Both the position numbers and the translations under genes were made by a program. This document shows positions 33,609-41,683 of a stretch of DNA of 42,172 nucleotides, piece by piece. Within the stretch, counting starts at the first letter, position 1; every line of letters starts with the position of its first letter. The DNA lies in IMG/VR virus record IMGVR_UViG_3300021165_003225, positions 1 through 42,172 of that record; one strand, written 5' to 3'. Under the pieces are notes generated by a model. It saw nothing but the letters and a program-made list of their open reading frames with translations. It made no database searches and was not told the DNA's origin. The DNA comes from a virus.

Positions 33609-34217
33609 ATGGCAAATTTTTGGACAGATGGCAGAATAGAACCAAAAAGACAAAATCGTTGGGTTGTTCAATTTGATGGCATATACAATGGTAATATGTA
33701 TTTTGCTACAAAGGTGGGAAGACCATCAATTGAAGTGACAAGTAAAGCACATAAATATCTAAATCACACTTTTAATTATCCAGGTCGTCCAGAGTGGAAA
33801 CCAATCTCATTAACGATGGTTGATACAGCTGGTGGCGTTGTTGGAGATTTAGCTAATCGTGGAACTGATACAATGAAATCGCTACTGCAGGTTCTAACAG
33901 CCGCTGGCTATGTGGTTCCATCTTCTGAAGCTAGTTTAAATACTATTTCAAAAGGAAAAGCTATAGATGCTCTTAGTTCACGCACCGGTGCTGATTCTGG
34001 AATTACTGCTGCTAATGCAAATGGTGTTACTGTTTCACTAGTTAACGCAGAAGGCCAAACGATTGAAAAGTGGACACTTAAAAATGCATTTATAACAAAA
34101 TACACGCCAAGTGAATTGAGTTATGAAGATGATGGTATCGCAACAGTAGATGTTGAAATCACATATGATTACTGCATCTTTAATGAAGATACAGATAAGT
34201 TATTTACACCATCCTGA
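33609..34217 (+). CDS. 19: Tail tube protein (T4 gp19-like)
   Basis: A 202-residue inner tube protein; T4 gp19 is 163. The N-terminal PKRQNRWVVQFDGI and TKVGRPSIEVTSKAHKYLNH, followed by HTFNYPGRPEWKPISLTMVD, are strongly typical of T4-type tubes. The C-terminal WTLKNAFITKYTPSELSYED and IATVDVEITYDYC complete the fold. A Ser/Gly/Asn-rich insertion at about 100-145 explains the extra length. Ribosome site AGGAG. Located just after the sheath as in T4. Confidence 0.93.
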   Translation: MANFWTDGRIEPKRQNRWVVQFDGIYNGNMYFATKVGRPSIEVTSKAHKYLNHTFNYPGRPEWKPISLTMVDTAGGVVGDLANRGTDTMKSLLQVLTAAGYVVPSSEASLNTISKGKAIDALSSRTGADSGITAANANGVTVSLVNAEGQTIEKWTLKNAFITKYTPSELSYEDDGIATVDVEITYDYCIFNEDTDKLFTPS

Positions 34218-34243
34218 ATTAGGGCTTAACAAAAAGAATTAAT

Positions 34244-34282
34244 GGGTATATCACTAAATATGATATGCCCGTTTTCTTTTTT
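34244..34282 (+). terminator. Intrinsic terminator after tail tube gene
   Basis: GGGTATATCA / TGATATGCCC, 10-bp stem with one G-U, loop CTAAATA, then GTTTTCTTTTTT. The loop is itself similar to the AT-rich late promoter motifs of T4-like phages and lies 40 nt before the next ATG. Confidence 0.8.
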
Positions 34283-34293
34283 AGAGGTGTTAA

Positions 34294-35148
34294 ATGAGAG
34301 ATAATGAAGATAGATTAGGTGCTCTAACACAAGCTGAAGCACCATTAGCTCAGATGCAAGTTCAAACAGCACAAGCAAGTCCATTAAGCTTTGTTGCCCC
34401 AACAGAGTTTGTTGATCTACCATCAAAGGGAGAATTCTACCCCGAAGGTCATCCACTTAAAGATAAGGATAAAATAGAAATTAAGTTTATGACTGCAAAA
34501 GAGGAAGATATTCTTACCTCGCGTTCACTTATTAAGAAAGGTGTGGCGATTGATAGAATGTTGGAAAGTCTCATAACAGATAAATCAATTAAAGTAGACA
34601 ATTTGTTAGTTGGGGATAAAAACGCTCTTATAGTTGCATCACGCATTTCAGGCTATGGTTCTTCGTATAAAACAGCTATAACTTGTCCAAGCTGCGGAAC
34701 TAACGCTAAACACGATTTTGATTTAGAAAAACTAAACATTCATCGTTGTGAAAACTTGCAAGAAATAGGCATTACAAAAACAGAAAACAATACATTCTTG
34801 ATTGAATTATTAAAAACAAGATCAACTGTTGAAGTAAGACTTTTGAACGGCAAGGACGAAAGTGAAATTGCAGAATTAGCAGAAAAAAGAAAGAAGAACA
34901 ATCTTCCAGAAGAACTTTCAACTTCTCAAATGAAAGCTTATATTGTTTCTGTTAATGGCAATAAAGATAAAACATTCTTAAAACAATTCATAGAAAACTT
35001 ACCAGCTATTGATGCCAAAACATTAAGAAGTATGTATCGTGAAATAACTCCAAATATTGATATGAAGCAACAATTCACTTGTTCTTCTTGTTCCTTTGAA
35101 CAGGATATGGAGGTGCCCTTTACGGTGGACTTTTTTTGGCCTAAGTGA
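34294..35148 (+). CDS. 26: Baseplate hub protein, gp26/T4_baseplate-like
   Basis: A 284-residue protein of the T4 gp26-type (T4_baseplate) family. The start signature DLPSKGEFYPE lies at residues 41-51, followed by KDKIEIKFMTAKEEDILTS. A zinc ribbon is built from CPSC (Cys131, Cys134) and CSSC (Cys263, Cys266). The last codons contain a run of seven T at 35131-35137, after which a second frame encodes another 61 residues with no usable start codon. The gene precedes the tape-measure gene, where tail-assembly chaperones lie in other tailed phages. Both a hub role and a chaperone role are possible. Confidence 0.75.
   Translation: MRDNEDRLGALTQAEAPLAQMQVQTAQASPLSFVAPTEFVDLPSKGEFYPEGHPLKDKDKIEIKFMTAKEEDILTSRSLIKKGVAIDRMLESLITDKSIKVDNLLVGDKNALIVASRISGYGSSYKTAITCPSCGTNAKHDFDLEKLNIHRCENLQEIGITKTENNTFLIELLKTRSTVEVRLLNGKDESEIAELAEKRKKNNLPEELSTSQMKAYIVSVNGNKDKTFLKQFIENLPAIDAKTLRSMYREITPNIDMKQQFTCSSCSFEQDMEVPFTVDFFWPK
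35131..35137 (+). other. Candidate programmed frameshift site, run of seven T
   Basis: Zero-frame codons are TTT TTT TGG CCT AAG TGA. Slipping +1, or -2, of tRNA-Phe on the T-run leads into GGC CTA AGT GAT GAA and 61 more codons. The zero-frame stop lies only three codons after the run. Confidence 0.6.
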
Positions 35149-35323
35149 TGAATACATAGAAAATGTTTACGAACAGTTTTTTCTATTAAAATATCACGGT
35201 GGTTGGAGTTTTACAGAAGCGTATAATCTACCAGTTAAAATCAGAATATGGTTTCTTAAGCGTTTAGTAAAACAAAAACAAGAAGAGAAAGAAGCTATCG
35301 AAAAGGCAACAAAGAAAACATAA
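35138..35323 (+). CDS. C-terminal extension of gp26-like protein reached by frameshift
   Basis: 61 codons in the frame +1 (equivalently -2) to the gp26-like gene. The protein begins GLSDEYIENVYEQFFLLKYH and continues GGWSFTEAYNLPVKIRIWFL, then a charged helix KRLVKQKQEEKEAIEK. Its composition and the 'GGWSFxEAYNLP' motif look like real protein. Yet no ATG or GTG exists in frame from 35096 onward; the only possible start is a TTG at 35096 inside the gp26-like gene with no ribosome site. The product is therefore most likely made as a fusion, as for lambda gpGT. A stand-alone protein from an unusual start is the alternative. Confidence 0.6.
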   Translation, partial: GLSDEYIENVYEQFFLLKYHGGWSFTEAYNLPVKIRIWFLKRLVKQKQEEKEAIEKATKKT

Positions 35324-35353
35324 ATATAGGGCTTTATCAGCCCTATATTTTTT
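35322..35353 (+). terminator. Intrinsic terminator before tape-measure region
   Basis: AATATAGGGC / GCCCTATATT stem, loop TTTATCA, then TTTTT. A weak variant of the late motif, CTACTTAC, follows at 35361, 26 nt before the next ATG. Confidence 0.8.
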
Positions 35354-35386
35354 AGTAAAACTACTTACTATCGTTGAGGTATATGA

Positions 35387-35713
35387 ATGTCAGATAAATT
35401 GGTTCCATTAGTTTTAAATTTAAATGAAAAACAAAAAAATAAACTTGATGAAAGTTTTTTAAGAATGTTTGGTGGCTTAATTAAACTAATGATGCAAAGA
35501 ATGCTCGGAGGGTCAACACCAGAAATTACTATTCGTGGAACCGAACAACAAATAGCAGCTCTTAAAGATGCTCTTTCTTATGAAAAAAAGTATTTAGAAA
35601 CTTTCTATTCTCTTGGCCTAGATAATCCTCGCACATATCGTTCAAAAGCAGAATTAGACAAAGCAACTTCAGCTTTTGAGAAGACAACTGGTCTAAAGTG
35701 GCCATTTAAATAG
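35387..35713 (+). CDS. Small protein upstream of tape measure
   Basis: A 108-residue helical protein with GAGG ribosome site. It starts MSDKLVPLVLNLNEKQKNKL and has LIKLMMQRMLGG, then a beta strand/helix with ITIRGTEQQIAALKDALSYEKKYL. The end is NPRTYRSKAELDKATSAF. The 'TIRGTxxQIxAL' piece, followed by 'EKKYxExxxxxGLDxPxT', looks like a family specific to T4-like phages, but I cannot assign it. Its position between the frameshifted gp26-like gene and the tape measure suggests a tail assembly factor. That is inference. Confidence 0.55.
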   Translation: MSDKLVPLVLNLNEKQKNKLDESFLRMFGGLIKLMMQRMLGGSTPEITIRGTEQQIAALKDALSYEKKYLETFYSLGLDNPRTYRSKAELDKATSAFEKTTGLKWPFK

Positions 35714-35726
35714 GAGATAGATTTAA

Positions 35727-38246
35727 ATGACTCTTGAAGACACACTAAAAGAAAAACAGGCTCAAGAAGAAATTAACAAAATTGTTAAAGATAAGATGGA
35801 AAGCCTCAAAGAAGAAGCTGAACAAGTTCAATTTACGACAAATTTAAATAAAATCAGGTTCGAACAAGAAGAAGCTTCCCTTATAAACAAGATCAGACTC
35901 TTGAATCAAATAAAAGAATTATCTACTGATGATAAAAATCAATTAGAAAGCAGTCAAGCAGAATTAGCTAAAATAAGAGTTCAGGAAGAAAATCGTAATA
36001 AATCAGCCACCGCGATGAATCAGTTAAGAGAAAAGGAACAAAAAAGGGTTCAACAAATTAAAGATTTATATTTTGGACTTGTTAAAGCAGACGAAAAGCG
36101 TCTAGGTTTTGGTGGTAAATTTAAAACTCAATTAGAAGATATCAAGAAAGTTTCTCAAACAATAAGTAAAGAAGACGCCCGCGCAACATTAGCCGCAAAA
36201 TTAACAGAATCTGCTGCCGCAATGACTGCAATTGCGATTCAGCAAGCAATGGCTTTTAATAGTTTAACAGCAGATTTAAATAGAGCAACAAATACCTCTG
36301 GTAAATATAATGATGCAATTGTAAGTGTTGCTATGTCCAATAGTCGTTTCGGTATAACAGCAGCAGATGCACAAAAAGCAACTGAAGCTTTGCATAATGA
36401 ATTTGCAGATTTTAGTAGTTTATCAGAACAAGTTGAAACGAATCTAATACAAACCACATCTCAATTAGAAAAAGCCGGTATATCAGCTAGCACAACAGCA
36501 AAATTTCTTGATACAGCTTCGAAGAGTATGGGAATGGGAGCTGAACAAGCAATAAAGTATGAGAAAGAACTTTTTGCTTTTGCTCACGCCAATCAAATAA
36601 GCACCAAAGCTATTAATGATGGCCTAAGTTCTACCATGCCTCGTTTGGCTGCATTTGGTAAACAAGGACCAGCTATTTTTAAAGAAATGGCTTTTAGATC
36701 TAAGGCGCTTGGCGTAGAAATGAGTAAACTTCTAGATGTAACAGAAAAATTTACAACCTTTGAAGGTGCCGCAGAAGCCGCAGGTGAGTTGAATTCAGTT
36801 CTTGGTGGAAACTATATAGATTCTCTTGGCTTATTAAAAGCTGCCAGTGAAGATCCTATTAAAGCACAAGACATGCTTCGTGATGCTTTACAGAAAACAG
36901 GAAAAAGTTTTGATCAATTATCTGGTCAACAAAGAAGAATGTTTGCTGAAATGTTAGGAACAGATCTAGATACAGCTGGTTCGTTCTTTAAAAAGACTTC
37001 GTTAGAAGCCAAAGAAGCTGCTGATGCAGAAAAAACATTTAATGACGCAATATCCTCATTCGTGTCAATTGGTGACAAATTTAAAACACTATTGGGTAAA
37101 ATGGCACCTATTTTCCAGGCACTTGCTTCAGTCATAGGATTTGTTGCTGATAAGTTGGCTATTTTATTAGATTATCCTGTTGTTGCTTGGGGCATTGCAG
37201 TAATTGGTATAGTTTTGACACTTATTGGAACAGTTCTTCTTGTAGGCGCTGCCTTCGCAGGCTTTGTATTAACAATGATAGCTCAAGCTGCAACAGCAGC
37301 CTCGGCTCTTGGTATCAGTTTTTTTGGGATGGGGGCTTCTGCTGTTGGTGCCGGTTCTGCAATTGCTGTTGGTGGCGCTGAAGCAGCTGCTGGTGGTGCA
37401 GGATTTGCTGCTGCTGGTGTGGAAACAGCTACTGGTTCTGCCATGGCAGCAGGCGGCTTAGTTGCGTTTACTGCCGCCGTAACACCACTAATTCCAGCAC
37501 TAATCCCATTAGCAGGTGTTCTATGGGCTTTGGCAGCTGCATTTTTGGCAGTTAGTTTACCAATAGCGCTTATACTTCTTGGTGTTATCGGTATAGTAGT
37601 TGCAATTGCTTACTTATTTAAAGTATTAATCGATGGTGGAACAGCGTCACTCACAGCCGCTATTGCATTCGGAATTCTAGCAGGTTCATTATATATTCTT
37701 GCAGGCGCATTAGGCACACTAGGCACAGTAGGCTCAATTGGATTAGCTGTTCTTTTAGCATTAGCTGGTATAATGTTAGTATTTGGCGCGTCATTCTTAT
37801 TAGTTGGTATGGGTATGCAAATGGCCAAAGAAGGCTTTGATGCAATTTCTGATTTCGAAATTACAAAACTAGAAAATATAAGAAATATAATGAGTCAGAT
37901 GGCAGAGTATATGGAGAGAGTTGCATCAGCTACTGCGGCGTTTTCATCAGCAATGATTAATCCTCTTATGATGCCAATAATGGCAGCTGCCATAGCTGCA
38001 CCAGTTGCCACCGGTTTAACAGATAATATGTCTTCTGTTACAAGTGCAGCTGCACAAGCTGGTTCAGCTGAAAAGCCGATTAATGTTAATCTTACAATAG
38101 AAATGCCGATCACTTTAGATGGCAAAGAATTGGATAGAAAGATACTTAATAAGATAGTGCAAACAACAAGTAATCCAAATGCTTCCAACGGTAGTAAGTC
38201 CTTTGGTAAAACAAGTGATTTAAATACAAAAGATAGAATCACATAG
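35727..38246 (+). CDS. Tape measure protein
   Basis: An 839-residue protein with the usual tape-measure plan. Residues 1-120 are a charged coiled coil; 150-470 are helical with repeated Ala/Thr/Ser segments (ITAADAQKATEALHNEF, DTASKSMGMGAEQAIKYEKE). About 480-720 is a Gly/Ala-rich hydrophobic stretch with several potential membrane helices (GIVLTLIGTVLLVGAAFAGF, then ALIPLAGVLWALAAAFLAV). The C-terminus is polar (KPINVNLTIEMPITLDGKEL). Length is larger than T4 gp29 (590), implying a longer tail if the usual proportionality holds. The hydrophobic part fits a role in DNA passage through the inner membrane. Confidence 0.85.
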   Translation: MTLEDTLKEKQAQEEINKIVKDKMESLKEEAEQVQFTTNLNKIRFEQEEASLINKIRLLNQIKELSTDDKNQLESSQAELAKIRVQEENRNKSATAMNQLREKEQKRVQQIKDLYFGLVKADEKRLGFGGKFKTQLEDIKKVSQTISKEDARATLAAKLTESAAAMTAIAIQQAMAFNSLTADLNRATNTSGKYNDAIVSVAMSNSRFGITAADAQKATEALHNEFADFSSLSEQVETNLIQTTSQLEKAGISASTTAKFLDTASKSMGMGAEQAIKYEKELFAFAHANQISTKAINDGLSSTMPRLAAFGKQGPAIFKEMAFRSKALGVEMSKLLDVTEKFTTFEGAAEAAGELNSVLGGNYIDSLGLLKAASEDPIKAQDMLRDALQKTGKSFDQLSGQQRRMFAEMLGTDLDTAGSFFKKTSLEAKEAADAEKTFNDAISSFVSIGDKFKTLLGKMAPIFQALASVIGFVADKLAILLDYPVVAWGIAVIGIVLTLIGTVLLVGAAFAGFVLTMIAQAATAASALGISFFGMGASAVGAGSAIAVGGAEAAAGGAGFAAAGVETATGSAMAAGGLVAFTAAVTPLIPALIPLAGVLWALAAAFLAVSLPIALILLGVIGIVVAIAYLFKVLIDGGTASLTAAIAFGILAGSLYILAGALGTLGTVGSIGLAVLLALAGIMLVFGASFLLVGMGMQMAKEGFDAISDFEITKLENIRNIMSQMAEYMERVASATAAFSSAMINPLMMPIMAAAIAAPVATGLTDNMSSVTSAAAQAGSAEKPINVNLTIEMPITLDGKELDRKILNKIVQTTSNPNASNGSKSFGKTSDLNTKDRIT

Positions 38247-38257
38247 GGCGAAATAAA

Positions 38258-39181
38258 ATGGCTTTTTTTGACGAAACAGATGCGATGGCTGGTCCAAGTT
38301 TTAGATCAGCAAAAGGTTCCGAAAAAAACGGAGCAGTAATACAATTTTATCACTTACCTACAATCAAAAAAGCATTAGATAATAATGTTTTTACAAATCA
38401 AGCAACATTTAAAGCTTTTATAACATCGTTCACCGATAACTTTAAAACAAATTGGAGCCCAAAAGAAACAATGGGTCGTATGGATCCTATTCAAACATTT
38501 AAAAATACACAAAGAACAATTACTTTAAGTTTCGACGTGCCATCAAATTCAGAAGACGAGGCTCATAGTAATTTTGTCGAGCTTCAAAAATTGATTATGA
38601 TGCAATATCCTGTATATGAAACAATAAATATAAATGAAGTGTCAAGAACGGTTCCAACACAAAACACTAATACTGTCGGCGCGCCACAAACATTTAATAT
38701 GGAACAAGATATAAAATCAAATATAGCATCGAATCAAGAAAATTGGATTTTGCAACAAAGTAAAACAACTAATGCTCGTTTTATGAGTTCTCCACCATTA
38801 TTATATATTAAATTTATGAATTGGATTGGGACCGATTCAAATGTTGCTTCTTATTCAAAAGCAACAACATATATTAATAATGCCGTTGTCGGCGCTGTTA
38901 GTGGCGTTTCATTTAAGCCAGATCTAGATGCTGGTGTTCATTTTATAGATTCAAATCTTATACCAAAATTATTCACTGTTGATATGGATATAAGTATTAT
39001 TCACACAACAGAACTTGGCTGGGTAGATGTTGTCGGTGGCACAAACGAGAAGCTATCTTCTTATGCATTCGGAGAACCAACCGGTGTCGCCATAGGCCAA
39101 GCAGATACAAATAGAACATATCCTTATGATACAGCTGAATTAATAGAAAGAAATCAAAGATTCAGCGGAAGTGGTGGATAA
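38258..39181 (+). CDS. Baseplate tail-tube-associated protein (gp48/gp54-like candidate)
   Basis: A 307-residue protein between the tape measure and the gp53-like wedge gene. It contains FKAFITSFTDNFKTNW followed by GRMDPIQTFKNTQRTITLSF and DVPSNSEDEAHSNFVELQ, then LQKLIMMQYPVYET. The 'GRMDPIxTFxxTxRxIxxxFDxP' pattern is found in baseplate proteins of large T4-like phages. The order relative to gp53 suggests the tube-initiation/cap proteins gp48 or gp54, but I cannot align it with either by eye. The ribosome site is GGGCGA, weak. Confidence is moderate for 'baseplate', low for the exact homologue. Confidence 0.5.
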   Translation: MAFFDETDAMAGPSFRSAKGSEKNGAVIQFYHLPTIKKALDNNVFTNQATFKAFITSFTDNFKTNWSPKETMGRMDPIQTFKNTQRTITLSFDVPSNSEDEAHSNFVELQKLIMMQYPVYETININEVSRTVPTQNTNTVGAPQTFNMEQDIKSNIASNQENWILQQSKTTNARFMSSPPLLYIKFMNWIGTDSNVASYSKATTYINNAVVGAVSGVSFKPDLDAGVHFIDSNLIPKLFTVDMDISIIHTTELGWVDVVGGTNEKLSSYAFGEPTGVAIGQADTNRTYPYDTAELIERNQRFSGSGG

Positions 39182-39182
39182 A

Positions 39183-39524
39183 ATGGCATATTCAAGATAT
39201 AGAAATAGAAACAAATTTAAAAATGATTATGACTTATATAATGAACATATGACTGACAGAGATGTTAAATATATAAATCATTTTACTACACCTCAATTTG
39301 GCTCAGTAAACGCATTACAATTTTCTAAACTGCAAGTGGCGCCACATGTATGGTCAGCTGGTGATAGATTATATAAATTAGCTTATGAACATTATGGCGA
39401 TTCTGAATTATGGTGGGTGATTGCTTGGTTTAATAAAAAGCCAACTGAGGCGCATTTTCAGATAGGTGATCAGGTTTTAATTCCTAAACCGCTTAACAAA
39501 GTCTTAGAAATGATGGGTGTTTGA
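39183..39524 (+). CDS. 53: Baseplate wedge protein with LysM domain (T4 gp53-like)
   Basis: A 113-residue protein. The C-terminal half is a LysM module: WSAGDRLYKLAYEHYGDSEL, WWVIAWFNKKPT and FQIGDQVLIPKPL. T4 gp53 carries a LysM in the baseplate wedge, where it staples neighbouring wedges. T4 gp53 is 196 residues, so this is a compact version. I chose ATG 39183 over GTG 39171, which lies before the stop of the upstream gene and is part of the GGTGGA ribosome-site region. It is followed 2 nt later by the next baseplate gene. Confidence 0.75.
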   Translation: MAYSRYRNRNKFKNDYDLYNEHMTDRDVKYINHFTTPQFGSVNALQFSKLQVAPHVWSAGDRLYKLAYEHYGDSELWWVIAWFNKKPTEAHFQIGDQVLIPKPLNKVLEMMGV

Positions 39525-39526
39525 TT

Positions 39527-40372
39527 ATGGCAGGTGAAACAGCAACAGTCTCTGGTAGCACTGAAACTTCCGCAGAGCCAAAAGTGCTTGATGAGCAAGG
39601 TATACTTCTTTTCAATTTAATTGAGTTGACCAAAGGTAGAACAAAAAAAGGTATTAAACATACAAACTTTAACAAAGATCCTGCTAGTATGCAAAATTTA
39701 GGTAGTATCATAAATAATACCAACGGCGGTGATGCTTTATTACCTAGTATATGTTTAATTGATACAGAAGATCCAAGCAGTTTTATGAATCTGTTAAAAG
39801 CAGATCCAGAAAGAAATGACATTTTACTTAGAATGTCAACTTTCGAGCTTTCTAGTCTTGTTCCTGTTATTAGATTGTTTAAAATATTTGTAAACCCAGC
39901 AGGTGAAGAGATTATCTTAGAATTGCCATTTGATACAAAAGCAGCTGGTATTGAAAGTATTTTTCAAAATAGCACAGGTAGAGGAACAGGTGCTGGCGTT
40001 ACTTCATTTCAATGGAAACAAAATCCAAAAAATGAAGCTGCTTCTTCAACCTATAAGGTAAATTTAAATTTATATTTGCAAAATGTTCAAGAGTTTTATA
40101 AAACAAGAAATACAACAATGTTTAATGACACAATATTGGATTTTTCTATTCAAGATTTATTGTATCAAAGAAAAGACTGGAGAATACAAACAAACGAAGG
40201 AACTTCCACATACAATCCAGATAGCTATATTATAAAAGCAATTGTTGGCTGGGAAATTAGTGATGGTGGCATACAAAGCTTAAGAGATAATGGATCTAAA
40301 AGAGAAGATATTGAATTATTTCTAAAAGCAATTAAAAGTCAAAAAGAAGTTCTTTATGGACAAAGGATTTGA
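39527..40372 (+). CDS. Baseplate/tail protein, probably 3'-truncated at the junction
   Basis: The 281 visible residues start at ATG 39527; the in-frame TTG at 39521 overlaps the previous stop. A Ser/Thr-rich N-terminus leads to LVPVIRLFKIFVNPAGEEI and LELPFDTKAAG, then GAGVTSFQWKQNPKNEAASS and YKVNLNLYLQNVQEF. This combination ('P-x-I-R-L-x-K', 'G-V-x-S-F-x-W') occurs in long baseplate-region proteins of large T4-like phages, which I remember as considerably longer. The final residues (KEVLYGQRI) and stop come exactly where sequence from another virus begins, so this stop is probably an artefact of the joint. Confidence 0.5.
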   Translation: MAGETATVSGSTETSAEPKVLDEQGILLFNLIELTKGRTKKGIKHTNFNKDPASMQNLGSIINNTNGGDALLPSICLIDTEDPSSFMNLLKADPERNDILLRMSTFELSSLVPVIRLFKIFVNPAGEEIILELPFDTKAAGIESIFQNSTGRGTGAGVTSFQWKQNPKNEAASSTYKVNLNLYLQNVQEFYKTRNTTMFNDTILDFSIQDLLYQRKDWRIQTNEGTSTYNPDSYIIKAIVGWEISDGGIQSLRDNGSKREDIELFLKAIKSQKEVLYGQRI

Positions 40373-40375
40373 CCC
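40345..40375. other. Junction with sequence from a different T4-like virus
   Basis: Left of here is baseplate sequence. Right of here, a polymerase reading frame begins in mid-gene with no start or upstream domain; an in-frame stop at 40323 blocks extension leftwards. Codon style changes, with more GGA for Gly and more CCG/ACC. The exact joint cannot be placed closer than about 30 bases. Confidence 0.75.
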
Positions 40376-41360
40376 CCTCGTTATGGATACTGATGGTGTT
40401 AACTTCTCTTCTCCATCCGATGTAGAAGATTATGAATATATCGGAAAGGGATTGAATTGGAAGGTTGAAAAGGGAAAGGTATATAAGGGTACTGAAGCTC
40501 ACGTGGCTGAGTATAATGACATCTATATGAGGGGAGAGATGGCTTTGGATACCGACGGGGTTTGGCCTTCTTGTATCAATGTGGCAAGAAAGAACTATGC
40601 TCTTGTAACGGCAAAAGGAAAAATCAAACTTGTGGGAAATACCATTAAATCAAAAAAACTTCCGATCTATATTGAGGAATTTATTGACAAGGGATTGACA
40701 ATGCTTCTTGCGGGTGATGGTGAAGGTTTCGTTGCGTATTACTACGAATACATAGATCGGATTTATAACCGTCAAATTCCTTTGTTAAAAATTGCAAACA
40801 GAGCAAAGGTAAAACTTTCTATTGAAGATTATATCAAAAGGTGTGGAATGAAAACCACCGCAGGAAATCCGATGTCACGGATGGCACATATGGAACTTGC
40901 GATTAAAGAAAACCTGAAGGTAGATCTTGGTGATGTAATTTATTACGTAAATAACGGAACCCGTCAATCTCACGGAGATGTCCAAAAGAAAAAGGATGAG
41001 TTGACTATTAACTGTTATCGTTTAGATCCACAAGATATTGAAAACAACCCCGATAAGGTGGGAGAATATAATGTCCCCCGAGCAATCAATACGATCAACA
41101 AACGAATTGAACCTCTTTTGGTGGTGTTTGATGAAATTGTCCGTGACAACCTTTTGATTGATGATCCAAAAGATAAGTATGTGTTCACAAAAACACAATG
41201 TAAACTTATCAATGGTAATCCAATCAAGGAAACCGACCAAGATTCTTTGGATGAGGTTTTGACTATTTCAGATCAGGAACTTGAATATTGGAGAAAGAGG
41301 GGACTTTCACCCAACTATATCTACGAACTTGCGGATTTGGAATTGGTTAATCCCACTTAA
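40356..41360 (+). pseudogene. 43: DNA polymerase family B, C-terminal fragment (T4 gp43-like, 5' truncated)
   Basis: About 334 residues of the C-terminal half of a B-family replicative polymerase. The fragment starts just before catalytic motif C, MDTDGVNF (Asp11 and Asp13 of the fragment). It continues with palm and thumb: LVTAKGKIKLVGNTIKSKKL (the K-x-x-G-N/K-K region), IEEFIDKGLTMLLAG and NPMSRMAHMELAIKENLKV, then QLEYWRKRGLSPNYIYEL-like thumb end. The exonuclease, fingers and motifs A and B are absent. ATG 40356 is simply the first in-frame Met and has no ribosome site. The gene is likely intact in its source virus and cut by the joint. Its end overlaps the convergent gene's end by 14 nt. 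Confidence 0.85.
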
Positions 41361-41682
41361 TTCCGTCGGAACCCAAGATATACCAGTTTCCACCCATAAA
41401 TTGGAAATGAACTGACGTTCCTTTGTTGATTTCTAATTCAGAATACTCTTCATCAATCAATCCTTTGTCGGGTCTGATGATGGTTTTGGTTAAGGATTTC
41501 ACAACGATATTATCTGTTGTTGTGGAATCCAAAGTCAAAATACAAGTGTCAACTTTTTTCACCAAAAGAACTCCCTCCCCATTGGTTGAATAGTCTTTTT
41601 CAGAAATTATTGAAATCTCTGATGTTTTTACGAATTTTCCGCCGACGAATTTAAAGACGGGTGTAGATTTTAAAATACTCAT
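41347..41682 (-). CDS. Small hypothetical protein following neck protein
   Basis: A 111-residue protein on the minus strand, 1 nt after the stop of the neck gene. It is beta-rich, with SILKSTPVFKFVGGKFVKTS, KKVDTCILTLDSTTTDNIVV and HFQFMGGNWYILGSDG. The end resembles small phage beta-sandwich or fibre-cap domains ('GGxWxxxG'). The family is not recognised. It is arranged with the neck gene in the structural operon of the second virus and is convergent with the polymerase fragment. Confidence 0.55.
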   Translation of the reverse strand: MSILKSTPVFKFVGGKFVKTSEISIISEKDYSTNGEGVLLVKKVDTCILTLDSTTTDNIVVKSLTKTIIRPDKGLIDEEYSELEINKGTSVHFQFMGGNWYILGSDGIKWD

Positions 41683-41683
41683 A

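Noticed and set aside
35096-35130. TTG at 35096 as start of a separate 75-residue gene
   Set aside because: No ribosome site, and it lies within conserved gp26-like sequence. The residues before the T-run read as out-of-frame noise, while those after it look like protein.
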